Part shown: piece by piece, positions 1 to 7,874 of the stretch
How positions within the stretch are numbered: position 1 is the stretch's first letter
How the letters are laid out: every line of letters begins with the position of its first letter
Origin: Chimaeribacter californicus
Lineage (GTDB): Bacteria; Pseudomonadota; Gammaproteobacteria; Enterobacterales; Enterobacteriaceae
Assembly (NCBI RefSeq): GCF_002858675.1
Contig: NZ_PJZF01000001.1
Location: 186,001-250,000 of the forward strand
DNA: 64,000 nucleotides
Direction: 5' to 3'
Translations under genes and position numbers: made by a program
Notes under the pieces: generated by a model
Database searches by the model: none
The model's input: only the letters and a program-made list of their open reading frames with translations
What the model was told of the DNA's origin: nothing

Positions 1-63
1 TAATTGTACGGCCAACACCAGGGTGTACACATAATAACAGCGTTACCCCAGCGATATTTCCAG

Positions 64-94
64 GCTGCCGATGTGTATCAGGCAGCTTTTTTTT
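64..94 (+). terminator. Rho-independent terminator of a gene left of the window
   Basis: A GCTGCC/GGCAGC stem (64-69 with 81-86) closes an 11-nt loop and is followed by eight T residues. It reads rightward, so it most likely ends a plus-strand gene whose body lies before base 1. Confidence 0.75.
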
Positions 95-97
95 GCA

Positions 98-123
98 TAA
101 AAAAACCAGCCGCCAGGCTGGTT
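98..123 (-). terminator. Rho-independent terminator of the YjbE-like gene
   Basis: AACCAGC (104-110) pairs with GCTGGTT (117-123) around a 6-nt loop. On the minus strand the stem runs into a T-rich tract, which fits termination of the small secreted-protein gene at 167-406. Confidence 0.75.
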
Positions 124-166
124 TGATGGCAACGCGTTAACGCGCACCCTGTGCTGCACACGGCCC

Positions 167-406
167 TTAGCGGGTTTGGGTCGTGGTTGAGGTCGAGGTG
201 GCCGTTGAAATGCCGGTGCCGCCGCTCGGATCGCTGGCCGCCGCGGCAGCAGCAACGCCGCCGGAGAGCAGGGTCGCGTCGGTGGCAGAAGCGGCCCCTG
301 TCGCGGTGCCTGCGGCAATTTCAGCGCCGGCAGTGGTCGCGGCAAAGGCTGCGGACGCCCCGGCCAGGTAAAGCGCAATGGCTGCAGCGGTCATCACTTT
401 CTTCAT
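167..406 (-). CDS. Small secreted Ala/Ser/Thr-rich protein, YjbE/GfcA-like
   Basis: This encodes 79 residues. An MKK start, a hydrophobic core and an Ala-X-Ala cleavage site near residue 23 form a clear Sec signal peptide. The mature part is low-complexity Ala, Gly, Ser and Thr and ends in a Thr/Ser/Gln tail. That layout and length resemble E. coli YjbE (80 residues), the first gene of the yjbEFGH exopolysaccharide operon. Here no yjbFGH follows, so the gene stands alone between two terminators and a universal stress gene. A good ribosome-binding sequence (AAGGAG) lies just upstream of the ATG. No catalytic motif is visible. An envelope or exopolysaccharide role is inferred from resemblance only. 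Confidence 0.6.
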   Translation of the reverse strand: MKKVMTAAAIALYLAGASAAFAATTAGAEIAAGTATGAASATDATLLSGGVAAAAAASDPSGGTGISTATSTSTTTQTR

Positions 407-588
407 AGCTAACTCCTTGTGTTAAAGGGGACATAACATACCGTAATGCATTTAACAGTCTAACCTTTAGCCAACCTATAAAATATAAGAAAATGATGAA
501 AATGAATTATAAATTTTGCTTATGTCAATAGGAATATCTTTAATCTGTCGGTTCTTTTTTCTGCGGGTGTGAGGGCAGTCGCGCTGAG

Positions 589-1032
589 TCAGTCACGCAC
601 CTCGACCAGCACCGGGCAAGGTGCCGTGGCCATGATATCCGCACACACGGAACCCTTCAGCAAGCGGTCAACCAGACCGCGATGGCGATGCCCCATCACA
701 ATCACTGATGCCTGCTGCTTTGTGGCTTCAGCCACCAGCGCCTGCGCCGCATCCCCGACAATAATCTGCCCGGTCACCTTATCGCCCAGTGAATGCAATT
801 GCGTCATCGCCTCGCGCACAATGCGGGCCGCCGCGCTCTCCTCTTCACAAGCGGGCTGATACAGGGTGACTTCCCCGGCCGGGTCACTGCCGCTGTCTAC
901 GGCATAGGAGGCATCCACGCAGCAGGTTACGGAGATGCGGGCACCGGAGGCGGCCGCCAGCCCGGCGGCCAGGTCAACCACGCGCCGGGTCTGGCGTGAA
1001 CCGTCCACGGCCAGCAAAATATGGGTAAACAT
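589..1032 (-). CDS. Universal stress protein, UspA family
   Basis: This is a 147-residue single Usp domain protein, the normal length for the family. It begins FTHILLAVDGS, the first beta strand with the conserved Asp of the nucleotide pocket, and ends with APCPVLVEV, the typical last strand. The ATP-binding signature G-2x-G-9x-G-S is present near residues 113-128 except that the middle Gly is His (GHRHRG...KGS), so it may still bind nucleotide but deviates from the UspFG-type consensus. Usp proteins are cytoplasmic and are induced by growth arrest or stress. It lies 31 bp after the IclR-type regulator on the same strand, so the two may be cotranscribed. Which Usp paralogue it is cannot be decided from sequence alone. 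Confidence 0.85.
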   Translation of the reverse strand: MFTHILLAVDGSRQTRRVVDLAAGLAAASGARISVTCCVDASYAVDSGSDPAGEVTLYQPACEEESAAARIVREAMTQLHSLGDKVTGQIIVGDAAQALVAEATKQQASVIVMGHRHRGLVDRLLKGSVCADIMATAPCPVLVEVRD

Positions 1033-1063
1033 AGTGACTCCTTTTTACCGGCATGCGCCGGTC

Positions 1064-1846
1064 TCAGCGGCGATCCAGCCTGCCGACTTCGCCCATTAAT
1101 GAAGCCCGGCATGCCAGAATGGCGGTATGCAGGGCCGGAAAGTGCCGGTGCAGGCGGTCTGTCGGCACCAGCAGGGAGACGGAATAGCGCCCGAGCAGCG
1201 TATCAACCGCGATGCCCATGGATGAAATACCCTCCAGCGTTTCGCCGTGTTCCACGGCCACGCCATCTTGCCGCACCCCCTCTAATTTTGTCAGCAACGT
1301 CTCAATGTCACACACGGTGTTGGCCGTCACCGGTTCAAATACGTTACCCAGCAAGCGCCGGACTTCGTCATCACTGCTCAGGGCCAGCAGCGCCCGGCCG
1401 CCGGAGGTGCTGTAAATCGGCAGGTTAAGGCCGAAACGCGGCACCACGCGCAGTTCACGGTTCGCCACCACCATGTGGACAATCGCAATCTGCCGCCCGC
1501 TGGGGCGCGCCAGCGTCACCGTCTCATTGGTCTCGTTGCATAACGCCTGCAAAAACGGTGTGGCAATGGCGATGATGTCACTGTGTACGGTGGCGACCAG
1601 CCGCAACAGGGTCGGGCCGAGGCGAAAGCCGCTGTTGCCGTGGCTGCGCACCATGCCTTCATCTGCCAGCGCCGCGACAATGCGTTGCACCGTGGAGCGG
1701 GGCAGGGCCACCGCCTGGGCGATTGCCCCCAGGCTCATCCCTTCCGGATGCGCACCCAGGGCATTAAGAATCGTCGCCGCGCGGGAGATCACCTGAATGC
1801 CGCCGCTGCGCTCCTCATCGGTGGCATGGCTGTCATGGGTTGTCAC
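1064..1846 (-). CDS. IclR-family transcriptional regulator
   Basis: The protein is 260 residues from the GTG start at 1846, which has an AAGGAAG ribosome-binding site; an upstream in-frame ATG would add an implausible N-terminal tail across the promoter gap. Residues about 15-75 form a winged helix (ISRAATILNALG, then LPRSTVQRIVAAL), and the rest matches the IclR effector-binding domain (YSTSGGRALLAL and GISSMGIAV). IclR proteins are dimeric repressors or activators that respond to small carboxylic or aromatic ligands. The gene is divergent from an MFS/HlyD efflux pair, so control of that pair is likely. The ligand cannot be read from the sequence. Its final codons lie 31 bp before the universal stress gene. 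Confidence 0.88.
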   Translation of the reverse strand: MTTHDSHATDEERSGGIQVISRAATILNALGAHPEGMSLGAIAQAVALPRSTVQRIVAALADEGMVRSHGNSGFRLGPTLLRLVATVHSDIIAIATPFLQALCNETNETVTLARPSGRQIAIVHMVVANRELRVVPRFGLNLPIYSTSGGRALLALSSDDEVRRLLGNVFEPVTANTVCDIETLLTKLEGVRQDGVAVEHGETLEGISSMGIAVDTLLGRYSVSLLVPTDRLHRHFPALHTAILACRASLMGEVGRLDRR

Positions 1847-1922
1847 ACTACGCTTCCTTTTAAGGTAAAAACCGCAGGTATTTAACGGTATTCTGCAGCT
1901 AAACTCAACGCGTACCGCATTG

Positions 1923-1942
1923 CAATACACCGCACCGTATTG
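1923..1942. promoter_or_regulatory. Inverted repeat, candidate IclR-type operator
   Basis: CAATAC and GTATTG are perfect inverted arms separated by 8 bp. They lie in the gap between the divergent IclR-type gene and the MFS efflux gene, where an autoregulatory operator would be expected. IclR regulators bind palindromes, but the consensus varies by subfamily, so assignment is by position only. Confidence 0.4.
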
Positions 1943-2089
1943 TAGTATTCTCAAAGTGACCGCCATCACATGATGATGCCGGCACTTTACCTGCCATTAT
2001 CCGCCTCTGCTTCCTGTTGTGTTATGACGTATGGCGTGTTGCCTTCGCGGCAACCGAAAGCAGCGCGCGTAAAACAGATGAGTTTATTT

Positions 2090-3703
2090 ATGAGTGTAGT
2101 CAGTGTGCCGCCGGCCAGTGCCGGCGGTACCCCTCCCGCTGCCCCGGTGGCCCAGCCCTTTACCGGGCGGCTGGTGACAGGGCTTATCGGCGTGTTGATT
2201 GCCGCCCTCTCATCCGGCCTGAATGACCGGGTCACGGACATCGCCCTGAGTGATGTGCGGGGCGCGCTGAGCATCGGCAGTGACGAGGGTTCGTGGCTGG
2301 TTGGCGGCTATCAGGCGGCGGAAGTGGCCGCGATGATGCTGGCTCCCTGGCTGGCGATGACCTTCTCCATGCGCCGCTTTGCCATGTCCATGGTGTTGGG
2401 CTTCGGCCTGCTGGGCGCGCTGATCCCGTTTGCACCCAACCTGCCGCTGTTTATCGCCCTGCGGGTGATCCAGGGGCTGTTTGGCGGGGCGCTGCCGCCG
2501 CTGTTGATGACGGTGGCGCTGCGCTTCCTGCCGCCCGGCTTTAAATTGTATGGGCTGGGGGCCTATGCGCTCAGCGCCACCTTTGGCCCGAATATGGCGA
2601 CCTCGCTGGCCGCACTGTGGACCGATCATGTCGGCTGGCAGTTTGTTTACTGGCAGGTGATCCCGCCGTGCCTGCTGGCCTTCGCCATGATCAGCCACGG
2701 CATCCCGCAGGATCCGTTGCGGCTGGAGCGGCTGAAGCAGATTGACGCCTTCGGCATGATAACCGGCTGCAGCGGGGTGGCGATGCTGGTACTGGCGTTG
2801 CAGCAGGGCGAGCGGCAGGACTGGCTCGAGTCCACGCAGATCTGTGCGCTGCTGTTTGGCGCGGGGGTGCTGCTCACGGTGTTCCTGATCAACGAATGGT
2901 ATCACCCGCTGCCGCTGTTTAAGTTACAGATGCTGAAACGGCGCAACCTGGCGCATGGCCTGCTGACGCTGGCCGGGCTGATGGTGGTCTACCTCTCCGG
3001 TTCGGCGCTGCCGTCGAATTACCTGATGTCTGTGAACGGTTTCCGTGCCGCCGAAATGGGGCCGCTGGCCCTGACCATCGGTGTGCCGCAACTCGTGATG
3101 GCCCCGCTGGTGGCGGCGGTCTGTAACCTGCGCTGGGTGGACAGCCGCTGGGTACTGGCAACCGGGCTGGGGCTGCTGGCCTTTGCCTGTTATTGCGGGT
3201 CAGAGATTAACAGCGCCTGGGTGCAGGACAACTTCTATTGGTTGCAGGCGATACAGGCCGTGGCACAGCCGATGGCGGTGATCCCGATCCTGATGAGTGC
3301 CACCAGCGTGGTGCAGCCGCCTGAGGGGCCATTCGCCTCCGCGATGTTCAACACCGTGCGCGGGCTGGGCAGCGTGGCGGGGTCGGCGCTGCTGGAAACC
3401 TTTATCAGCCACCGGGAGAAGTTCCATTCCCATGTGTTGCTGGATCACGCCGGGTCGGTGAGTTACCTGCTGTCGCAACCCTATGACGGCAACCGCGCGC
3501 CACCGGCCCCGCTGAATGCCGACGGCAGCGCTGTCTCCAGCGAGGTGCTGGCGCGCTTCTCCACCCTGGCGAAGCATCAGGCCACCATCCTCGGCCTGAG
3601 TGATACCTATTTGATGATCATGGGCGTGGCGCTGGGGTTGATTCTCCTGGCGGCGCTGCTGCCGCAGCGGACCTATCCGCCACAGTCGCTGGTCAACCGT
3701 TGA
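2090..3703 (+). CDS. MFS drug efflux transporter, DHA2/EmrB-type
   Basis: This is a 537-residue inner-membrane protein with about 14 hydrophobic segments, the size and pattern of the DHA2 (EmrB/QacA) group of proton antiporters. The loop after helix 2 and the stretch RVIQGLFGGALPPLLMTVAL near residue 130 match the antiporter motif C region. I chose the ATG at 2090; ATGs at 2078 and 1970 are in frame, but the extra residues look like untranslated leader. The next gene is a HlyD/EmrA adaptor 44 bp downstream, so the two should form an EmrAB-like pump that uses a TolC outer-membrane channel encoded elsewhere. The substrate is unknown. The divergent IclR-type gene probably controls it. Confidence 0.85.
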   Translation: MSVVSVPPASAGGTPPAAPVAQPFTGRLVTGLIGVLIAALSSGLNDRVTDIALSDVRGALSIGSDEGSWLVGGYQAAEVAAMMLAPWLAMTFSMRRFAMSMVLGFGLLGALIPFAPNLPLFIALRVIQGLFGGALPPLLMTVALRFLPPGFKLYGLGAYALSATFGPNMATSLAALWTDHVGWQFVYWQVIPPCLLAFAMISHGIPQDPLRLERLKQIDAFGMITGCSGVAMLVLALQQGERQDWLESTQICALLFGAGVLLTVFLINEWYHPLPLFKLQMLKRRNLAHGLLTLAGLMVVYLSGSALPSNYLMSVNGFRAAEMGPLALTIGVPQLVMAPLVAAVCNLRWVDSRWVLATGLGLLAFACYCGSEINSAWVQDNFYWLQAIQAVAQPMAVIPILMSATSVVQPPEGPFASAMFNTVRGLGSVAGSALLETFISHREKFHSHVLLDHAGSVSYLLSQPYDGNRAPPAPLNADGSAVSSEVLARFSTLAKHQATILGLSDTYLMIMGVALGLILLAALLPQRTYPPQSLVNR

Positions 3704-3747
3704 TTGCCGTTATGTCCGCTCAGAGTGAGCGTTAAGAGAAGGGAACC

Positions 3748-4782
3748 ATGTTAGCAACATCTTCAAAACGTATTCCGCTGCTGGTGGCAGTGATCCTGAT
3801 TGCCCTGCTGGCCGGCTTTGTGGTGTGGCGTATGGCCGGCCACGGCCATGAAACCACTAATGATGCTTACGTCACTGCGGATTACACGCTGGTGGCCCCG
3901 CGCATTTCGGGGCATATCGCCGAAGTCCGGGTAGAAGATAACCAGCAGGTCGAGGCCGGGCAACTGCTGGCCCGGATTGATGACCGTGATTACATCAATG
4001 CGCTGAATACCGCTCAGGCCACGCTGGAGAGCAAACAGGCGCAGCTCAAAAGCCTGGATGCGCAGCTGATTAAACAGCAGCAGATGATCCTTCAGGCGCA
4101 GGCGGCACTGAGTTCCAGCGTGGCCGGGATGAACTATGCGCGCCAGAGCGCCGACCGTTACCGCCGGCTGTTACAGCAAGGCTCCGGTACCGCCGACCAG
4201 CGTGACGAGTCAGACGCGACCTACCGTGAGAAAGCGGCCGCGCACCAGAGCGATGCGGCGGCACTCGAAGCGGCCCAGCAGGAAGTGGATGTGCTGAAGG
4301 CGGAACGTGCCGAAGCGCTGGCCGCGATTGACGCCGCCACGGCCGATCTCAGCCAGGCGAAGCTGAACCTCTCATACACCCACATTACCGCGCCGGTGGC
4401 CGGTACCGTAGGGCAGCGTTCGCTGCGGGTCGGTGCCTATGTCAGCGCCGGTACCCGGGTGCTGGCGGTGGTGCCGCTGCAGCGTGCCTATATTGTGGCG
4501 AACTACCTCGAGACCCAGTTGGGCAACGTAGTACCGAACCAGCCGGTCAGCCTGCGTGTGGATGCCCTGCCGGACGTGGTGCTGCATGGTCATGTGGAGA
4601 GCATCGCCCCGGCCACCGGCGCCACCTTCTCGCCGATTGCGGCGGATAACGCCACCGGCAACTACACCAAAGTGGCCCAGCGCCTGGCGGTGAAAATCGT
4701 GCTGGAGGCCAATCAGCCGCAGGTACAGCGCCTGAAAGTCGGGATGTCCGTGGTGCCGACCATCGATACCACCCAGCCTTAA
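3748..4782 (+). CDS. HlyD/EmrA-family periplasmic adaptor of the MFS pump
   Basis: The protein is 344 residues. It has a short cytoplasmic tail, one transmembrane helix (about residues 10-30), and then the TNDAYVTADY segment typical of EmrA proteins. A biotinyl-lipoyl half (ISGHIAEVRVEDNQQV), a long alpha-helical hairpin rich in Gln and Ala (about residues 85-205), and the second lipoyl half (ITAPVAGTVGQRSL) follow in the expected order, then a beta-barrel domain. It links the inner-membrane MFS protein encoded just upstream to an outer-membrane TolC-type channel. The ribosome-binding site is AGAAGGGA. No outer-membrane component lies nearby. The pair is transcribed as one unit and ends at a strong stem-loop. 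Confidence 0.88.
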   Translation: MLATSSKRIPLLVAVILIALLAGFVVWRMAGHGHETTNDAYVTADYTLVAPRISGHIAEVRVEDNQQVEAGQLLARIDDRDYINALNTAQATLESKQAQLKSLDAQLIKQQQMILQAQAALSSSVAGMNYARQSADRYRRLLQQGSGTADQRDESDATYREKAAAHQSDAAALEAAQQEVDVLKAERAEALAAIDAATADLSQAKLNLSYTHITAPVAGTVGQRSLRVGAYVSAGTRVLAVVPLQRAYIVANYLETQLGNVVPNQPVSLRVDALPDVVLHGHVESIAPATGATFSPIAADNATGNYTKVAQRLAVKIVLEANQPQVQRLKVGMSVVPTIDTTQP

Positions 4783-4804
4783 GCGCCTGTGCAGGCCATA
4801 GAAT

Positions 4805-4840
4805 AAAAACGCGCCCGTCCCGGTCACCGGGGCGGGCGCG
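4805..4840. terminator. Bidirectional terminator between the efflux operon and opgC
   Basis: A 14-bp GC stem (4810-4823 with 4827-4840, one G-T pair) closes a 3-base loop. On the minus strand it is followed by TTTTTATTC, which suits opgC, and it also closes the plus-strand efflux operon. Confidence 0.8.
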
Positions 4841-4854
4841 CTGCTGTGCAGGCG

Positions 4855-6012
4855 TCAGCGGGAAGAGGGCACCACCACCGGTTTTTGTGATTTACCGGAG
4901 AACAGGAAACGCAGCAGCGGAATACGCTGATGCACTTCATACAGCAGGAAGGCCAGCCCGAAAACAAATATCAGCCCGAGCACAAACCCCACCAGATTAT
5001 TCTCAATCCGCGGGGTGACAAAGGCTCCATATATCAGCGTCAGCGGATGGTGTACCAGATAGATAAATAGCGATGCGTTAACCAGATAGGTAATACGTGG
5101 TGAGTGACTGTTGAGCAACCGGTGGCCAAATGAGAACACCAGATTGACCATCACAATGCCCAGTGTGCCGGTAATCAACGTGTCGATTTCGGGTAAGAAA
5201 TGGGCAGTGTCATTGAGATGCTGATTGGCGATATAGGCAGCAAACAGCAGCGGGGCCAGCAGCAGCGCCAGCGGTGAAGGCCGGAGCAGCATGGCTTTCA
5301 GCCACGCATATTTAAACGCCAGCGCCCCCAGAATAAAGAACGGCAGATAGAACAGCGATTCCATCACCACAAAATTAAAGACGCTGTTAAATAACAGGTC
5401 GGGTAACACAATAAGGATCCCGCGCTGAATTACCGCATAACCTAGGCTGAATATCAGGAAATAAAATAAGAGTTTTCCTAAGCTCTGAAAATGATTAGCC
5501 GGAAAAGGAACCCGATTAGTCTGAATTGCTTTCAGGCGGCGGAAAATAGAGAAGCCCAGGCAAGTGAGGATAATTAATGTCAACAAAAACCAGAGATGTG
5601 AAACTAATTCCCAAATGGTGACATTAATCTTTTCATACACATTAAAGGTTGCCCAGCCCTGAATCCGGTTGGTGAAATTTTTGAGCATAAAGAATTGCGG
5701 CAGGGTGATAAGCACCACCGCCGAGAGCATAGGAATCGCGACCCGTTCCAGCCGTACCTTCAGCCAGCGCTGCGGCTCATAGCGCTCATACAGCATATAG
5801 GAAAAATAGCCGGAGATAACAAAGAACACCTGCATACGGAAGGCGTGGATCACATCATTCAGTACCGTGAGCAGGGCAGAGGAGGTGTGGCTGTTAACCG
5901 CCCATTCGTGGCTGGAGTAGATCAAGGAAAGATGGAACGGAATGCCGAGCAACATCAAATAGGCCCGGATCGAATCGAGAAAGTATTCTCGTGCTACTGT
6001 TTTTTTTGTCAT
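4855..6012 (-). CDS. opgC: OpgC (MdoC), succinyltransferase for osmoregulated periplasmic glucans
   Basis: From the ATG at 6012 the protein is 385 residues, the same length as E. coli OpgC, and it starts with REYFLDSIRA, which matches OpgC closely. An upstream in-frame ATG at 6066 would add 18 basic residues with no counterpart. It is an acyltransferase-3 family membrane protein with about ten helices; FHLSLIYSSH near the N terminus and the FIYLVHHPLT segment near the C terminus carry the conserved His residues. OpgC transfers succinyl groups to periplasmic glucans made by OpgGH. It is divergent from opgGH, the classical arrangement, and shares a 293-bp promoter gap with it. Confidence 0.95.
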   Translation of the reverse strand: MTKKTVAREYFLDSIRAYLMLLGIPFHLSLIYSSHEWAVNSHTSSALLTVLNDVIHAFRMQVFFVISGYFSYMLYERYEPQRWLKVRLERVAIPMLSAVVLITLPQFFMLKNFTNRIQGWATFNVYEKINVTIWELVSHLWFLLTLIILTCLGFSIFRRLKAIQTNRVPFPANHFQSLGKLLFYFLIFSLGYAVIQRGILIVLPDLLFNSVFNFVVMESLFYLPFFILGALAFKYAWLKAMLLRPSPLALLLAPLLFAAYIANQHLNDTAHFLPEIDTLITGTLGIVMVNLVFSFGHRLLNSHSPRITYLVNASLFIYLVHHPLTLIYGAFVTPRIENNLVGFVLGLIFVFGLAFLLYEVHQRIPLLRFLFSGKSQKPVVVPSSR

Positions 6013-6305
6013 AAGTTTCCAGGGTTTTTTCTTTAAGGTCCCGACGCTTATTTTAGCGCGTTTCATAAAACAGGGCGATTCGGGTTACTCTCAAACCGTT
6101 TGGCTTAAATCACGGGAGAAAAACCCTACTATAGCCTCCGGCAATTTTCCATAGCCGTTTAATCTCTGCGTTGCTACTCTTGATCGCGGTCATCTGATTA
6201 AACAGTGACCCACAGAGAGGAACCATCCATTTATCATGTTGTCGGATAGCTAAATAATCCTTTAATATGGATTTCGAATGATTTCAGCACTCGAAAGGGG
6301 GGGTT

Positions 6306-7874
6306 GTGCGAGTTAAAAATGTAGCCAAGGGGCCGGGTGTGGCAAAAATCTGCGTGTTGAGTGCCGCTGTAATGATGACGTTAGGTGTATCACAGGCATG
6401 GGCGTTTTCCATTGATGATGTCGCCAAACAAGCTAAAGAGCTGGCAGGAAAGGGATTTGAGGCGCCGAAGAGCAATCTCCCCTCCCAGTTCCGCGAAATG
6501 AAGTTTGCCGACTACCAGCAGATTCAGTTCAACCATGACAAAGCCTACTGGAACAAGCTGAACACGCCGTTCAAGCTGGAGTTCTACCACCAGGGCATGT
6601 ACTTCGAATATCCGGTCAAAATCAACGAAATCACCGCCAACAAGGCGAGTGAAATCAAATACAACCCGGACTACTTTAACTTCGGCAACGTCAAGCACGA
6701 TGCCGACGCCGTGAAAAACCTTGGGTTTGCCGGTTTCAAAGTGCTCTACCCGCTGAATAAAGCGGACAAGAATGATGAGATCATGAGCGTACTGGGCGCG
6801 AGCTACTTCCGCGTTATCGGCAAAGATCAGGTTTATGGCCTCTCCGCGCGCGGCCTGGCGATTGACACCGCGCTCGCCTCCGGCGAAGAGTTCCCACGCT
6901 TCCGCGAATTCTGGATTGAGCGCCCGAACCCGGATGAGAAACACCTGGTGATCTATGCGCTGCTGGATTCCCCGCGCGCCGCCGGTGCCTACCGTTTTGA
7001 CCTCTACCCAGGGCGTGAAACCACCGTGGATGTGCAGGCCAAAGTCTACCTGCGTGACAAGGTAGGCAAGCTGGGCATCGCCCCGCTGACCAGTATGTTC
7101 CTGTTCGGGCCGAACCAGCCTTCACCGACCATGAACTACCGCCAGGCGTTGCATGACTCAGACGGCCTGTCGATCCACGCCGGTAACGGCGAGTGGATCT
7201 GGCGTCCGCTGAATAACCCGCGCCACCTGTCGGTCAGCACCTATACCATTGACAATCCGAAAGGGTTTGGCCTGCTGCAACGCGGCCGTGATTTCGCGCA
7301 GTATGAAGATCTGGATGACCGCTACGATCTGCGCCCGAGCGGCTGGGTAGAAACCCGCGGCGACTGGGGCAAAGGCCGGGTGGAGCTGGTGGAGATCCCA
7401 ACGGCGGATGAAACCAACGACAACATCGTTGCGTACTGGTCACCGGAAAAAATGCCGGACGCCGGGAAGCCGCTGGACCTGAACTACCGCCTGCATTTCA
7501 CCCGTGAGGAAGAGAAACTGCATTCGCCGGATCTGGCCTACGTGAAGCAAACCCTGCGCTCTGCGGGTGATGTGAAACAGTCTAACCTGATCCGTGAGCC
7601 GGACGGCAGCACCGCGCTGCTGGTGGACTTCGTTGGCCCGGTGCTGCAAGCGCTGAAAGACGATACCCCGGTCGCCTCGCAGGTCAGTGTTAATGACAAT
7701 GCGGACATGGTAGAAAACAGTGTCCGTTACAATCCGGTCACCAAAGGCTGGCGTCTCACCTTGCGCGTCAAGGTCAAGGATCCGAAGAAACCGGTCGAGA
7801 TGCGCGCCGCGCTGGTTAATGGTGACAAACCGTTGAGTGAAACCTGGAGCTATCAGCTGCCTGCCAATGAATAA
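6306..7874 (+). CDS. opgG: OpgG (MdoG), periplasmic glucan biosynthesis protein
   Basis: The protein is 522 residues, slightly longer than the E. coli protein (511). It starts at GTG 6306 behind an AGGGGG ribosome-binding site. A signal peptide ends near VSQAWA, and the mature protein begins [20 protein letters not shown], nearly as in E. coli. The all-beta OpgG domain follows, with conserved blocks such as [21 protein letters not shown] and LLQRGRDF. OpgG acts in the periplasm on the beta-1,2-glucan backbone and is required for glucan release and branching. Its stop overlaps the opgH start by 8 bases, so the two are translationally coupled. Confidence 0.97.
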   Translation: MRVKNVAKGPGVAKICVLSAAVMMTLGVSQAWAFSIDDVAKQAKELAGKGFEAPKSNLPSQFREMKFADYQQIQFNHDKAYWNKLNTPFKLEFYHQGMYFEYPVKINEITANKASEIKYNPDYFNFGNVKHDADAVKNLGFAGFKVLYPLNKADKNDEIMSVLGASYFRVIGKDQVYGLSARGLAIDTALASGEEFPRFREFWIERPNPDEKHLVIYALLDSPRAAGAYRFDLYPGRETTVDVQAKVYLRDKVGKLGIAPLTSMFLFGPNQPSPTMNYRQALHDSDGLSIHAGNGEWIWRPLNNPRHLSVSTYTIDNPKGFGLLQRGRDFAQYEDLDDRYDLRPSGWVETRGDWGKGRVELVEIPTADETNDNIVAYWSPEKMPDAGKPLDLNYRLHFTREEEKLHSPDLAYVKQTLRSAGDVKQSNLIREPDGSTALLVDFVGPVLQALKDDTPVASQVSVNDNADMVENSVRYNPVTKGWRLTLRVKVKDPKKPVEMRAALVNGDKPLSETWSYQLPANE

